From: Pelobates cultripes | Lineage: Eukaryota; Chordata; Amphibia; Anura; Pelobatidae | Length of the DNA: 64,000 nt | Reading direction: 5' to 3' | Assembly (NCBI GenBank): GCA_933207985.1 | Contig: OW240917.1 | Location: 105,186,756 to 105,250,755, forward strand | In this document: piece by piece, positions 34,926 to 46,350 of the stretch | How positions within the stretch are numbered: position 1 is the first letter of the stretch | How the letters are laid out: the number at the start of each line of letters is the position of its first letter | Made by a program: the position numbers and the translations under genes | Notes under the pieces: model-generated | What the model was told of the DNA's origin: nothing | Databases searched by the model: none | The model's input: the letters and a program-made list of their open reading frames with translations, nothing else

Positions 34926-35290
34926 ACAGACACTGAGCTTAGGCGTCTATGGTTGCTTAGAGACCATTTACACACAGCCGGCTATTAATACGGCATGTAT
35001 CACGTGCATGTCTGGGGGCGGAGCACAGAGGTGTATGCACGCGCATACCTGGAAGTATACACGGCGGTAGCCGCGATCGGCACACTGCACCTGGGTGAGT
35101 TATCCTTAATTGCTAACATAGCTATATATTGTCATTGTGTGCATGTCTTTTTTGTTGTCCTGCCAATTTGACCCTAAGGAAAGTCCCGAGCGAGGACTGA
35201 AACGTTGGTCGCTGATTTTATCCTGATTTGAATAAAGCATTTGAATTTTAAAAGACCGGTGAGCAGCTATCTTTTGGCATTTTATATGTA
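34926..35290 (+). mobile_element. Penelope-type terminal-repeat fragment
   Basis: The fragment has a GC-rich upstream part (34,975-35,100), a hammerhead-like core at 35,174-35,210, then an AATAAAGCATTTGAATTTT-type 3' part. The same arrangement (core, AATAAAG, TTTGGATTTT) is seen at 52,039-52,140, so both are copies of one terminal-repeat family. No protein-coding part is attached. Confidence 0.5.
35174..35210 (+). ncRNA. Hammerhead-ribozyme-like motif, most complete
   Basis: The order is CTAAGGA (core, two changes from CTGATGA), stem II AGTCC (35,182-35,186) pairing perfectly with GGACT (35,194-35,198), GAAAC, then GTTG and GTC. AC can pair with GT as a minimal stem III over a GTTG loop, leaving GTC at the cleavage position (C at 35,210). 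Short stem III is typical of hammerheads in Penelope-like elements. Stem I pairing is poor, and the core substitutions suggest low or no activity. Confidence 0.5.
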
Positions 35291-35607
35291 TTAAGGCCAT
35301 TTGGCCTGTATTTGTGGGAGGGGTTTAAATTAATTCACTCCCCTATATAAGGGACACCCCTTACCTGACTCCATATCGCTTGAGGTCAGCATCAGAATAA
35401 TTTCCACTTCCGGGTCATCCAGACGCCATTTTACCTGATTACTCCATGAGGTTTTCTAAGCTGAGGTGTGTCAGGAATCCAGCCACAGGCTTTTCCGGCC
35501 TACCACCTTCTTTCTTCAATCCATCGCTGTGAATGGTGTCCAAGTGACTCACAAACCGTAAGTCGACCTACCCGTTATGCCAGGCATCAGTCCCACGGCA
35601 CCATGCC

Positions 35608-36094
35608 GATTTTACCGAACAATCAGGCGAATGCTACATACACTTCACATATACAGGTTACAATTTAACCGAACACATAGACATAAATGCACTTTTTAGG
35701 ACAGCCCAATGCCATCCGCTACAAAGTATTTCTCAAAAAGATGGTGAAGAATCACCTCTTCCTAGCACCCTGGCTAGAATTCATACACCTTCAAGCAGAG
35801 GAAATGTTGCTAGTCCAGCAGCAATCAGATCCTGGACGATCCCACAAATTACCACCGACCTAAGGATGCGACAAATCCCCTACCCTGCCACAGCAAGGAA
35901 AGCAGAGTTATTCAAACTCCTCCATACATCAACAGACAACACAGAGGCAGGGGAAGGCCCAGCAACACCAACTCAGGTGACACCAAGGCCATGCTAGCCT
36001 CACTCATAAACTCATAAGCCACAAAATTTACGACAGACTGGCAATCTCGAGTCGGTCACCACAGCCCTCACAAGGCTACTCACGCTACTGTACA
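35608..36094 (+). repeat. Direct duplicate, copy 1 (with 38,662-39,151)
   Basis: This 0.49-kb segment begins GATTTTACCGAACAATCAGG and matches 38,662-39,151 in the same orientation at roughly 98% by eye, offset by 3,054 bp. Only a few substitutions and a short indel (CTACTCACG against CTGGCCCTCACG) separate the copies. The sequence appears to belong to the Ngaro-type element. Confidence 0.85.
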
Positions 36095-38661
36095 GGTCCT
36101 CACTTTATGGCTGCATTTTGTCTAAGTCTGTTCTAAAACCATTGCATGTTCATGCATATCTTTTATTTAAACTCACTTGTTTATATCTGTCACTGGCTCA
36201 TTTCGAGCATTAGCATACTCCCAAATGGGAACACATTCTGTTTCAATTGCCTAAACATACTAGGCAATTCTGTGTGTGCATTTCGAATCTCACTGCTCAT
36301 TTCATTTTGTTTCCCTGACATACCAGGTTCAAGGTTCGTGCAATTTTCTACCAAACGGGAACTAGTTCATGCATTTACTATTGTACTAAACACACGTTTC
36401 ATCCGTTTACAACCCACGAACAGAACTTTGGTTTGTAACAATGACTGTTATTAAGCTATTATGTTCGCATATTGTATATTGTCAACGAAACGAACGGGCA
36501 CTGTTCGTTTCCCTGTCATACAACTATAATGCTGGGGCATAGCTCACAAACAATGTTTCACATAAACCACACTGACCCCTACACTCTCAAAATCTCAAAT
36601 TAACCTTGCATTTCGATTAAAGGGTATTTTTACCATACAATCAGCATTTCTGACTCCTACTGGTCAACAGCAAAACTGTCTTCACATGTCATATACAATT
36701 TACCAGCCAATATAAATTACACATAGGATTGTTTTAAACATAACCATAAGCCATAAATTAAACTCCAGCACGGGCTCACTTCAGGTTTAATTCACAATAA
36801 TTTACATTTCACATCAAGACCAACAGTGGTTCTATCAACACTGCCACCTACAGGTCTGTCAAGTACATTGACAATTTTCATGGGGTTTTACAAACACTGA
36901 CCCCTATAGGTCAACAGACAAACAACATTTCACATACCAATCAGTATCCAACTACACTGCCACCTATAGGGCACTCGGCAGATCTCCAGTGCACTTGCAT
37001 TTTGCAACACCATGTTCACTGACCCCTACCATTCAATAAGGCATACAACAATTCACATAGCAAGTAGTATATTAACATCTGGTATAAAAACATATATTAT
37101 TACACAGTAGCAGACGCATCTGTATACACGTAACTGGTAATATAGTTCACATACATTTTTCACAGCACGCTGCTCACACAGCAGACTTTCCTCTAGCAAG
37201 GGGACATACAACATACAAGGTGGGGACAGACCACTTTTTCACTTGTACATACGGCACTTAATGGGTAAAGGTTCATACATATTTAACCAGTATGGCTATG
37301 ATGTTTAAAATTTACACAACCCAGCACTTTACTTTTCACATATACTGTACGTATTAAGATAAGCTTGGTCAATGCCATATTTCCTTATGCCATACGGTTT
37401 TATCCATTCAGGTTACAGTTACTACTAATAAAACCCCATACGGATTGTCAGGTTCAATACCATACTACCAGGTACATACACCTGCTCACATAGTTATCCA
37501 TCTCTTACCTTCCCTGGAATAGTAATATTGTACTGGCAATTAGGGTTCTAGGGCCCAATAGGTATTACCCCCTTTTTTCTATGCATTACGCTTCGGTTAG
37601 TGGTCCCGTAAGGCCAACACCCCGCCTCACACTCAGAGGCACACACCCCTCGGGCCACTCGTGAGCTAGCCGCCTCGCATTGTATCATAGAGAGGGCCTC
37701 ACCTGAGACTCCCCTTCCTATTTTCTGGTTATTGTCACCGAGAGGCCAACATCCTGCCACAACGTTCGTGGCCACACAAAATCCCCTCGCACCAAGCATA
37801 GATAGAGCCTCTCAAGCCACTTGGCAACTACCAGGGCCTCACCAGTCACCAAAAAACACCAAGCCTAATCGTTTCACCTTACAGCTTAGCTAGCAAACCA
37901 GTACAAGACCCCTGGGTACAAATAATAATTGCAATCTTTATTGTTATTTAAGTATGTAGCGAAGGCCTGGTATTCCCCAGGTTAACTCCACTAAAGATCC
38001 CAGTGAGGCTCAGGAACAAGTAGTAAAAATACCATAAAGTAATAATTCCAGCAAGCAAGGCAATCCACGAATATCCCCATACAGATCCCAATGACTGGAC
38101 GACACACAGCATCAGGAGCAGAACTGACTTTTAATTCACACACTTTCCTTATAAAGCATTCTCCCCTTCAAGGGAAGGATTTGCAATAATTATTACAGTA
38201 GCCAATCATCCACGAGTTGCCACCCACCCATCCCCTCCCCTTAGTGTGACACATAATCTCATTATACAGGACACAAATTCCCTTAGTTTCTGGATGTACC
38301 CCTAAACATAGGGGTACCTCTTGAAATGTTACATCCCCAGGTAGCCCTGATCTGGTTGAGACACATATCCAAAAATCACCCAGATCAGACCAGGTGTTCG
38401 GGAAATTTCTTCAACTCAGCGGTGTTTGCCTAACAGAGTGTCCGATTTGGGTTCCAGACACTTGACGGCAAAACACCGCTGTTTAAAATGGCCGCCGCCA
38501 CGTGTTCGTTTCCCAAATGGCGGCCACCCAGAGAACAAAGACCCCACTACACGAACTGCCAATTAACCGTTTGCAACATTGTTGCCAACAGTAATTGGAG
38601 GCACACTTACTCCAGGGGTGGTCTGATTGTTCGGTAGTTTCACTCGCATAATAACTGGAGT
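36095..38661. other. Unassigned repetitive DNA between the duplicates
   Basis: A/T-rich sequence holding degenerate iterations of a CACTGACCCCTATAGGTCAACAG-like phrase (about 36,640-37,060), an imperfect GC-rich part (37,560-37,930) and a region (38,220-38,640) resembling a long terminal repeat or 5' leader. No coding domain was found. An inverted pair CTGATTGTTCGGTA (38,628-38,641) and TACTGAACAATCAG (38,667-38,680) marks the junction with copy 2. Confidence 0.4.
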
Positions 38662-39151
38662 GATTTTACTGAACAATCAGGCGAATGCTACATACACTTT
38701 ACATATACAGGTTACAATTCAACCGAACACATAGACATAAATGCACTTTTTAGGACAGCCCAATGCCATCCACTACAAAGTATTTCTCAAAAAGATGGTG
38801 AAGAATCACCTCTTCCTAGCACCCTGGCTAGAATTCATACACCTTCAAGCAGAGGAAATGTTGCTAGTCCAGCAGCAATCAGATCCTGGACAATCCCACA
38901 AATTACCACCGACCTAAGGATGCGACAAATCCCCTACCCTGCCACAGCAAGGAAAGCAGAGTTATTCAAACTCCTCCATACATCAACAGACAACACAGAG
39001 GCAGGGGAAGGCCCAGCAACACCAACTCAGGTGACACCAAGGCCATGCTAGTCTCACTCATAAACTCAGGAGCCACAAAATTTATGACAGACTGGCAATC
39101 TCGAGTCGGTCACCACAGCCCTCACAAGGCTGGCCCTCACGCTACTGTACA
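38662..39151 (+). repeat. Direct duplicate, copy 2
   Basis: Same orientation and sequence as 35,608-36,094. It runs directly into the Ngaro-type coding remnant downstream, whereas copy 1 runs into unrelated DNA, so copy 2 is likely the one in its original context. Confidence 0.85.
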
Positions 39152-41560
39152 ACCAGCACCAACCGAAACTCTGTTACCTGGTACAATCAATTCTTATGAC
39201 ACACAAGACGTTAACCCTGCACGTATGATCCCAGCACATTGGGGAAACAAGGCCTATATATGTATGATGATGTATCTGTGATGGTCAGATCCAGGGTTTC
39301 CAGGTAAATCGGGAACTGACCATCCCTAGGTTGGGTTAGCATTTGGAATGTAGAGATGTTTATTTTTTTGTGCAGGTACCCATACAGAAGGGATTTTGTC
39401 CCAAACAAACGGACGAGCATATAGACTGTTGCAAATATGTTCAAATGGTTCAGGGCACATGACAAACCATGTGTCCCAATACAACTTACAAAAAACGTAC
39501 TCACCATCTGTACACACCAATGCATTGTCAACACTACTGACTCATCACCCTTCCAAACTTGTAGTAGATTTACTAAAGCTCTGGAGCTTCAAAGGGCTCC
39601 CATACAGGTATCATAAATACACCTTCAAGGAATATAGCATCCCTCACTTACAGTCAGCACAACAGAACCATCAACTGTAAACACACTCATAGCCAAGATT
39701 TGCAGAGGGTTTTTTTACTTGAGTTTTCCAATCTCCACCATTTACAGCATGGCGCCAAACACAAACACATTGGTATTGTCACAAGGAAATCTTCCCTTAA
39801 ACAAAGACTAACCATAGACTTATTGGCACCACACTCCTCCGCTACCCCAAGTCTCGACTCCCTCACGGCTACCATCTACCCTACACACTGGCATAAAATG
39901 GGCAATCCTTTCCCCGCTCAACTTTCGGGCTACAGATTAGCCTACTATCAATATTCACAGATACTCTGTGCTGGTTATGATAATATATCCAGAGGCCTTA
40001 CAGTCATACACTATCTAGAAGACTTCTTGATGAAAGATAACACATTTTTCACTAGAAGCCTCACGGCAGCTTAGTCTAGCTGACCACTTGGGTGTCCCAG
40101 TACCCCATAAGAAACAGAAGGCCCAGACACTATCATCACATTACTGGGCATGCGACTTGAGTCGGCATCCATACACGCAAGTTACCACAAGACAAATAGG
40201 GAACATTCTCAACTACATCAATCACTACCTCCTGCTTAGTACTTACAACCGCAAGGAACTACAATCCCTACCAGGTTCCTTAATTTTGCCATGCAAATCA
40301 TACCACAAGACCACGCTTTCACATCCAGAGTACTTTCCCCTTTTTTCCACACTTCCAACATGAAAATCAGAGGATGTCCCTAGACACCCCAGCAACAGCA
40401 GACCTGCACATGGGGGGAATTTCTTAACCACTTGGCATGGTAAAAGCATGTTCCTTCCAGGATTGTCTGACACTTCTCCAACCAGATGGTCAGATGCGGC
40501 GTCTACCACGGGTTTGGCAGCGATCTACCGGGAACGATTGCTTTGGAGATGTTGGCCATGGCATCCAGGTTTGGAAATTTTTCCACCACCTCAGCTCCTT
40601 TGGGGATCTACCCCATTGTAGCAGCTGCTGGGGCATGGGGTAAATCATGGTCAAGGTCATCAATCCGTTGTTACTCAGACAGCTAAGCACATGTCATATC
40701 ATCAATAAATGCCACTCATCATCCATACAATCATGATATTTCTGGGGAACTCACTTGGTTGGCCACTTATCACATTTCTTTTACTTTCATGTACCAGGCG
40801 GGGGTATACATCCCTGCCGACAATTGTCTCATATATATTCCAGGCATGTTCATCATACGCTTCCTTCAGCCGCCCATACAGTCACGGCCACTCTTTCGTT
40901 CCAAAGACAAAATCATGGATTAGACATACTCATGCAGCATAGCATGCACTATCCCACCTAGCACTTTCGTCCCATACTTGTAGAACGCATAACACAGCTT
41001 TTCAACCGGCTTAAAGAATCTCATTGGAACACGACATAGCTCAACCTGTGTCATAACATTTCTCCTAGGTTTTGCTTCTTTTTGCCACCTTAACCTAAAA
41101 CTATCTCACACACCATTAATTATATATTTTACAGGCATTCAACAACACAGGATAACCTATGGCAAAAACTACCATAACTTCATGCTATCATACCAGACAA
41201 GAATATACTCAGAGGTATTCAGGAATCCATTCCCCACATTCCTCTCAGAGATTACCAATAGCAATCCAACTTTTACAACCATTCAATTATACTACCAAGT
41301 CGGCCATTACCAGCCATGCACACTGCCTTCTATGCCTTTCTCAGGCCAGAGAATCCACTACCATCACCACCACTTGTCTTCAACGATCCCACGTACGTAA
41401 ACAAATATATCATTATCTATTGGCTCTACCACATTCCGAAACAAGTCAACACGCACCAACAGTAGAGATAACATACTATCCTACCAACAACAAATGGTGT
41501 CCAGTTGCGGTCCTAGATTCCTACCTTCAAAATCCTTCCAGGAATTAAATACCATAATGC
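39152..41560 (+). pseudogene. Ngaro-type RT / RNase H / recombinase remnant
   Basis: Ngaro elements are DIRS relatives using a tyrosine recombinase. In 39,700-40,074 the frame reads QRLTIDLLAPHS (the RT motif before the catalytic region) and ends near TVIHYLEDFLM, where relatives have YLDDFL, so the second catalytic Asp position carries Glu. The next frame reads LGVPVPHKK and TYNRKELQSLPGSL, matching the RT thumb. About 40,760-40,810 gives YFHVPG, like the end of RNase H. At 41,400-41,548 the frame has LLALPHSETSQ and ITYYPTNNKWCPVAVLDSYL, the middle of the recombinase. The HxxR and Tyr boxes are missing, so the element is truncated at about 41,560. Confidence 0.75.
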
Positions 41561-41760
41561 ATTTAAGGAAATGTCTGGTTAATTTGTATATCTTTGTTGA
41601 CTGTATTAAATCTTTGATTATTCATTTTTGCCCTCTTTATTTACAGGTCTACCGTATTGTCCGTCTCGGCACACCACAACCGACTTGCTCCCTTTATACT
41701 ATCCTATGCTTATGCTGGAACCTTACTCCATATACGGCTATTTGCCCCTTACATATTACA

Positions 41761-42360
41761 CCACCCAAGATAAGCAAGGGAGAATTCCCAGATACTAAAC
41801 GTAATGAAAAGTGCCCCCCATCACCCAAGGTAAGCAAGGGAGAATTCCCAGGTGCTAACCGTAATGAAAAGTGCTGCTCGGGTTTATGTAAGCGCATATA
41901 CAAACATAGACACACAGACACAAATTCACATAAAAATAGATCATAGAACATTTAGGCAAAGATATAAGTCAATAGGGAAACAGTTTTTGTACATTGCGAC
42001 AATTTTGTACAAGTGAGTTGTGTAACATCAAGATCAAGAGCATTCCTTTTTGTTTTCAAAGTATATTTATATATATATTATATTTATAAATATATAAATA
42101 TACTTTGAAAAACAAATATATAAATATACTTTGAAAAACAAAAAGGAATGCTCTTGATCTTGATGTTACACAACTCACTTAGCAATCTACAAAAAACTGT
42201 TTCCCTATTGACTTATATCTTTGCCTAAATGTTCTATGATCTATTTATATGTGAATTTGTGTCTGTGTGTCTATGTTTGTGTATGCGCTTACATAAACCT
42301 GAGCAGCACTTTTCATTACGGTTAGCACCTGGGAATTCTCCCTTGCTTACCTTGGGTGGT
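41761..42360. repeat. Long near-perfect palindrome, about 250-bp arms
   Basis: The left arm (about 41,821-42,075) is repeated as the reverse complement at about 42,108-42,358; the centre is A/T-rich (TATATAAATATACTTTGAAA iterations). The arms differ at only a few positions. The outer edge CACCCAAGGTAAGCAAGGG is also tandemly duplicated on the left (41,761-41,820). The palindrome has no coding content and lies just after the Ngaro remnant. Confidence 0.9.
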
Positions 42361-42706
42361 GGGGGGAAATTTTCCTATTACGTGACAGTCTAGTAGGTCA
42401 ATGTCTTGTCCCTGATGGTCACTGGGCCTGAATCCAGTTCTCGGGGACCCAGTGGGTTAGTGTCCAGTCTCTCGGGACCCAGTGGCCAGATTACTGTAAT
42501 GCTCTTTTCAGTTCAGAACCGCAACTGAATATTTAAGTAACCTGCATCTACCTGAAGTGCCCTGCACAATGGACTGCCCTGCATTGTCACCCCCTAGCAG
42601 CGTGGGATAGAATTAGATATCATTTCAGGCTTAGCTCTGATAACTCCCCCCATGACCCCATTGTTGCACAACTGAGATTTTCCCCCAGGGATGACCCTAC
42701 AGGGGT
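42361..42706. other. No gene recognised
   Basis: A twofold phrase around GGACCCAGTGG (42,447-42,485) is present, but no element could be defined. Confidence 0.4.
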
Positions 42707-43300
42707 ATGGCAACCTACAGGGACCCCACAGGGTCATGGCCTTTAGTGATACACACTGAATTTTGGGCACATGTTCTAAATAAAGATATCATGGCACTAG
42801 AAAAAGTGCAGAGACAAGCTACAAAATTGATAAAAGGAATAGAGCATTTTAGTTACGAAAAAAGGTTAAAAAATGTAAATCTGTTTAGTTTGTAAAAACG
42901 GCGCCTGAGAGGGGATATGATGACATTATTCAAATATATTTGTGGCCAATACAAACCTTTATCTGGAAATCTATTCATAAACAGGGCTATACATAGGACA
43001 CAAGGTCACACATTTAGGCTGGAAGAAAGGAGATTTCATCTAAGGCAAAGAAAAGGTTTTTTTTACAGTAAGAGCAATAGGGATATGGAATTCTCTGCCT
43101 GAAGAGGTGGTTTAGTCAGAGTCTATACAGATCTTTAAACTGCAATTGGATAAATACTTGCAAAAACATAACATACAGGGATATCATTTCTAATTAGTGG
43201 GGTAACAGCTGCTTGATCCAAGGAGACATCTGACTGCTATTTTGGGGTCAAGAAGGAATTTTGTCCTAGTTTGTTGCAAAATTGGAAGCGCTTCAGACTA
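42707..43300 (+). pseudogene. CR1-like LINE, RT C-terminus and 3' region
   Basis: The frame reads DIMALEKVQRQATKLIKGIE, FSYEKRLKNVNLFSL, then after one TAA codon (42,893-42,895) the same frame resumes with KRRLRGDMMTLFKYICGQYK, LFINRAIHR, FRLEERRFHLRQRK and KSNRDMEFSA. This is the conserved end of the reverse transcriptase of CR1/L2-type LINEs. The non-coding part that follows (TTTGTTGCAAAATTGGAAGC) is the usual 3' region, which continues only at 44,020 because of an insertion. Only one nonsense change breaks the visible RT stretch. Confidence 0.8.
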
Positions 43301-44019
43301 GGCCCTGGGGAGATAGCGCAGCTAAGCGGACAAGGCACATATAGGTGTGTGGGGATAGATGCATGGGATTGGTTGGGAAAGAGTGTGTGGGTGGGATTAT
43401 GTTCTGTGTAAGTTAGTGTGGGTGAGGTCTTACCTAAGTGCTACTTGGGATTCGGGCCAGCAAACAGCTTCCCTCCCGCCCGCCATATTAGTATATTTAG
43501 TCACAGCTAGCCGGGGGTATGTCCTTGCCGATTGAGTTTGAGGGGTTACGTTTAAGTATATAGAATGAGATGAACAAGTTTTTAAGGTCTCAACCTCCCC
43601 TGCTACAAACAGTTAACATTAGGTTGCCTGAGGTGTCGTGCCCATCGAGCGTGGATAAGGTCGGCTGATGGCGGGCATTGGAAAGATATGATTTTTATGA
43701 CGAAGGGGGAGGTGAGAGGAAGTGGTGATTACGAACCACTATATGTTTATTGGCAAGGACGGTTGGGTCACTGTATAACACTATGTGTGGAGTTATATAT
43801 GTACATATGTTAACTTATGCTTATTTATGTCTAACGTTTTTGGTTACAGAAAAAGAAGAGATTTAATAAATAAAGTTATGGATGTGTTATGCTGTAATTT
43901 AGTTTGTGATAATAAATGCTGTGGCCTGTTTCATCCATACTAAGTAGTCTGTCGTTATTGGGGGGCTTGAATGGGGTTAGTTTTTATTCTAGGCTGCATC
44001 ACGATTCCCCACTACGTAC
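43301..44019. mobile_element. 0.72-kb insertion splitting the LINE 3' region
   Basis: LINE sequence stops after GCGCTTCAGACTAG and resumes at GTTTTTTTGCCTTCTTTTGG (44,020), so 43,301-44,019 is inserted. The insert has AATAAATAAAG (43,866) and AATAAATG near its right side. No clear target duplication was found. It resembles the non-coding end of a retroelement, possibly of the tyrosine-recombinase type, but is not assigned. Confidence 0.55.
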
Positions 44020-44150
44020 ATACAAGGTTTTTTTGCCTTCTTTTGGATCAACAGCAAAAACATATGGGAGGAAGGCTGAACTTGATGGACGCAAGGCTCT
44101 TTTCAGCTATGTAACTATGCAACTATGTAACTATATATATATAAAACAGT
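44020..44150 (+). mobile_element. 3' end of the split LINE
   Basis: Continues the LINE from 43,300: TTTTGCCTTC, GGATCAACAGC, GAACTTGATGGACGCAAG, ending in tandem CTATGTAACTATG-type tail units at 44,106-44,135, the expected short tail repeats. Confidence 0.8.
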
Positions 44151-44870
44151 TCCAACTGACCAACCATGACTTCTTCCATTTTCTACAAATAAAAGACTTT
44201 GCCAAACAGACTGGTGTAGATAAGGTCACTCACCTTCTTTAAACACTATGTCAATGAGGCACTTATAGGAAAGACCATCTGCTCAGAGTCCATGTTGTGG
44301 AGCCCTCTAAGATAAATCAATCAGTGGGAGAGTGACCTGGAGGAGAGGTTGATGAATGGCAGGATATGTGGGAAGCTGCTGCTAAGGTTTCAGTGTGCAT
44401 GATTTCCCAGGAACAGATGTATATAGATGTAGGTCACACCTGTGCAGCTACATAAAATAAGAAAGCTCCCTGTGGACGACTGTTGGAGGGGATGCGGAAT
44501 GTGAGGGATCTACACCCATACATGGTGGTTCAGCCCTATTCTCTCCCATTCTGGGAATGGGTCAAAACCTTGCTGGGCAACATTTTTCACAGGCTGCTTG
44601 AGATGGATCGATGGCTGTTACTCCTCTCCAGGCCTCTGAAAGGTCTCACGAGGAGAAAGCAGAAATAATGCAATAAAGTAAATTTAGTGTCATGGTGTGT
44701 CATAGCAGCCAACTGGTTGAAACAATCACTTAAAGAGGTTCACGGGAAATAGCAGACAATCACTTAATGGACCAATTGACAGCTATGATGCACAATGTTC
44801 TCCCCTCATTTGGCACGATTTGGGAGCTCTGGCAGGAATACAGGAATGCTTTTGGGATGTAGCAGGGGTT
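44145..44870 (+). pseudogene. L1 ORF2 C-terminal fragment
   Basis: The translated pieces FFHFLQIKDF, VDEWQDMWEAAAKVSVC, LHPYMVVQPYSLPFWEWV and AANWLKQSLKEVH follow the order of the L1 ORF2 C-terminus (FFKYLQ; W...W; LLHIWWSCP...PFW; AAK...W). The Cys residues of the terminal zinc-knuckle-like motif are partly lost. Frames shift several times. It abuts the CR1-like tail and is truncated at its 5' side. Confidence 0.65.
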
Positions 44871-45837
44871 AACCTTGACTGATTGCCCTGGCATGGACTG
44901 GGGGCAGCTCCTCTGCAATCCGGCAAGCAGCTGAGTTCATGGCCTATAGCACACAAAGGTGCCTTGGCTGGTTGGCGTACAGTGGGGGGCAGCTGCTCAG
45001 GGATGTTGGCAAGTTCTACAGTAGGAGATGAGGGCTAATGCAGCTGTTAGTATTGCTCGCTTCCACAGTGGTCTTTATTTGGCTAGTCTTTGAGGGTGCC
45101 ATTCGGATGGGGACAAGCTCTCTCTGTCTTGAATGATGGCCTGACAGTATGGATTTGCTCTGCTGAGCCCTGCGGTGATGATCCCTCTTTTCTTTCGCTG
45201 TTTCCTATTCACTTTTTTTTTTTTGCTTGTCTCTTGTTGTTTCTTATCTTTTATCTGTCTAAATCTGGTTGGACATGTGAGTAGCTTCTCCGCTGTGTTG
45301 AAAAGATAGATCACCATTACTCCCACTAGGCTCACAGCATTTATGCTATCAAAGCCTGTAAGACAACATATGTGAGAGCAGTGCTGTGAGGATACTTTAA
45401 CTCTGCTTTTTCGCATAACACAATACACATTCCACTGCACAAATGAAAGATGACTAAAAATAATAGAGCACGTGGGCAGTTGGGGGTGCACAATACACTA
45501 ACAATCTAAGCGTGGTGTCAGCCATTGTTCATTAAGTTCCAGTTCTGCTGGAACTTAATATAATTGACAGTCAGAGAGTGCCTCTCTCACTAAGAAACAG
45601 GGAAATGTATGAATACATACTTTTACCAACATATATGTAACGTAAAATGCATACCTACTTTGAACATGACAATTCTCACTATATAACACTTTGCTTTTTT
45701 ATTCCTGAAAAATATGCATATTGTTTCTTGACTGTCCATAAATAATAAAAAAACTGGACTACCAGTTATTAGTACTGTCCCCCTCCCAGGCAAAGGTAAA
45801 AAGGGAGAGGCGAATCTGAAAATTATTTAAAAAAATA
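44871..45837. other. No gene recognised
   Basis: Possible L1 3' sequence followed by unassigned DNA. The 138-codon minus-strand frame (45,491-45,075) has a Lys-rich tract and no recognised domain. Confidence 0.35.
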
Positions 45838-46350
45838 AATAAAAATATATATTTATCTGCCCTCCTACCCCATACACACACAGACCCCCATGCACACACA
45901 CTGCCCCCATGCACACACATTACCCCCATGCATACACATTACCCCCCACACCCACACACTGTACCCCTTACACACTGCCCCCACACACACTGTACCCCTC
46001 GCACACACACACTGCCCCCCACACACATTGTTACCCGCATACACACACAATGGACCCCTCACACAATCTGCCCCCCCACACACTGTACCCCTCACACACA
46101 CACTGTACCGCTCATACAACCTGCCCCTTCACACACACAAACTGTACCCCTCACGCACAAACGGCCCCACACACACTACAACCTTCACACACTGAACCCC
46201 TCACACACACACACACACACACACACTACATCCTTCACAAACACATTGCACCACTGTACACACACTGCAACCCCACACACACTGCACCCCTCACACACAC
46301 ACATATTGCACAATCATACACACACTACTGCCCCTATCCCCTAATAAAGC
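45838..46350. repeat. CA-rich minisatellite
   Basis: Degenerate units of the form CACACACTGTACCCCTCA and CACACACTGCCCCC repeat for about 500 bp, with an uninterrupted (CA) tract at about 46,203-46,226. Overlapping open frames rich in Thr, His and Pro are by-products. Confidence 0.95.
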
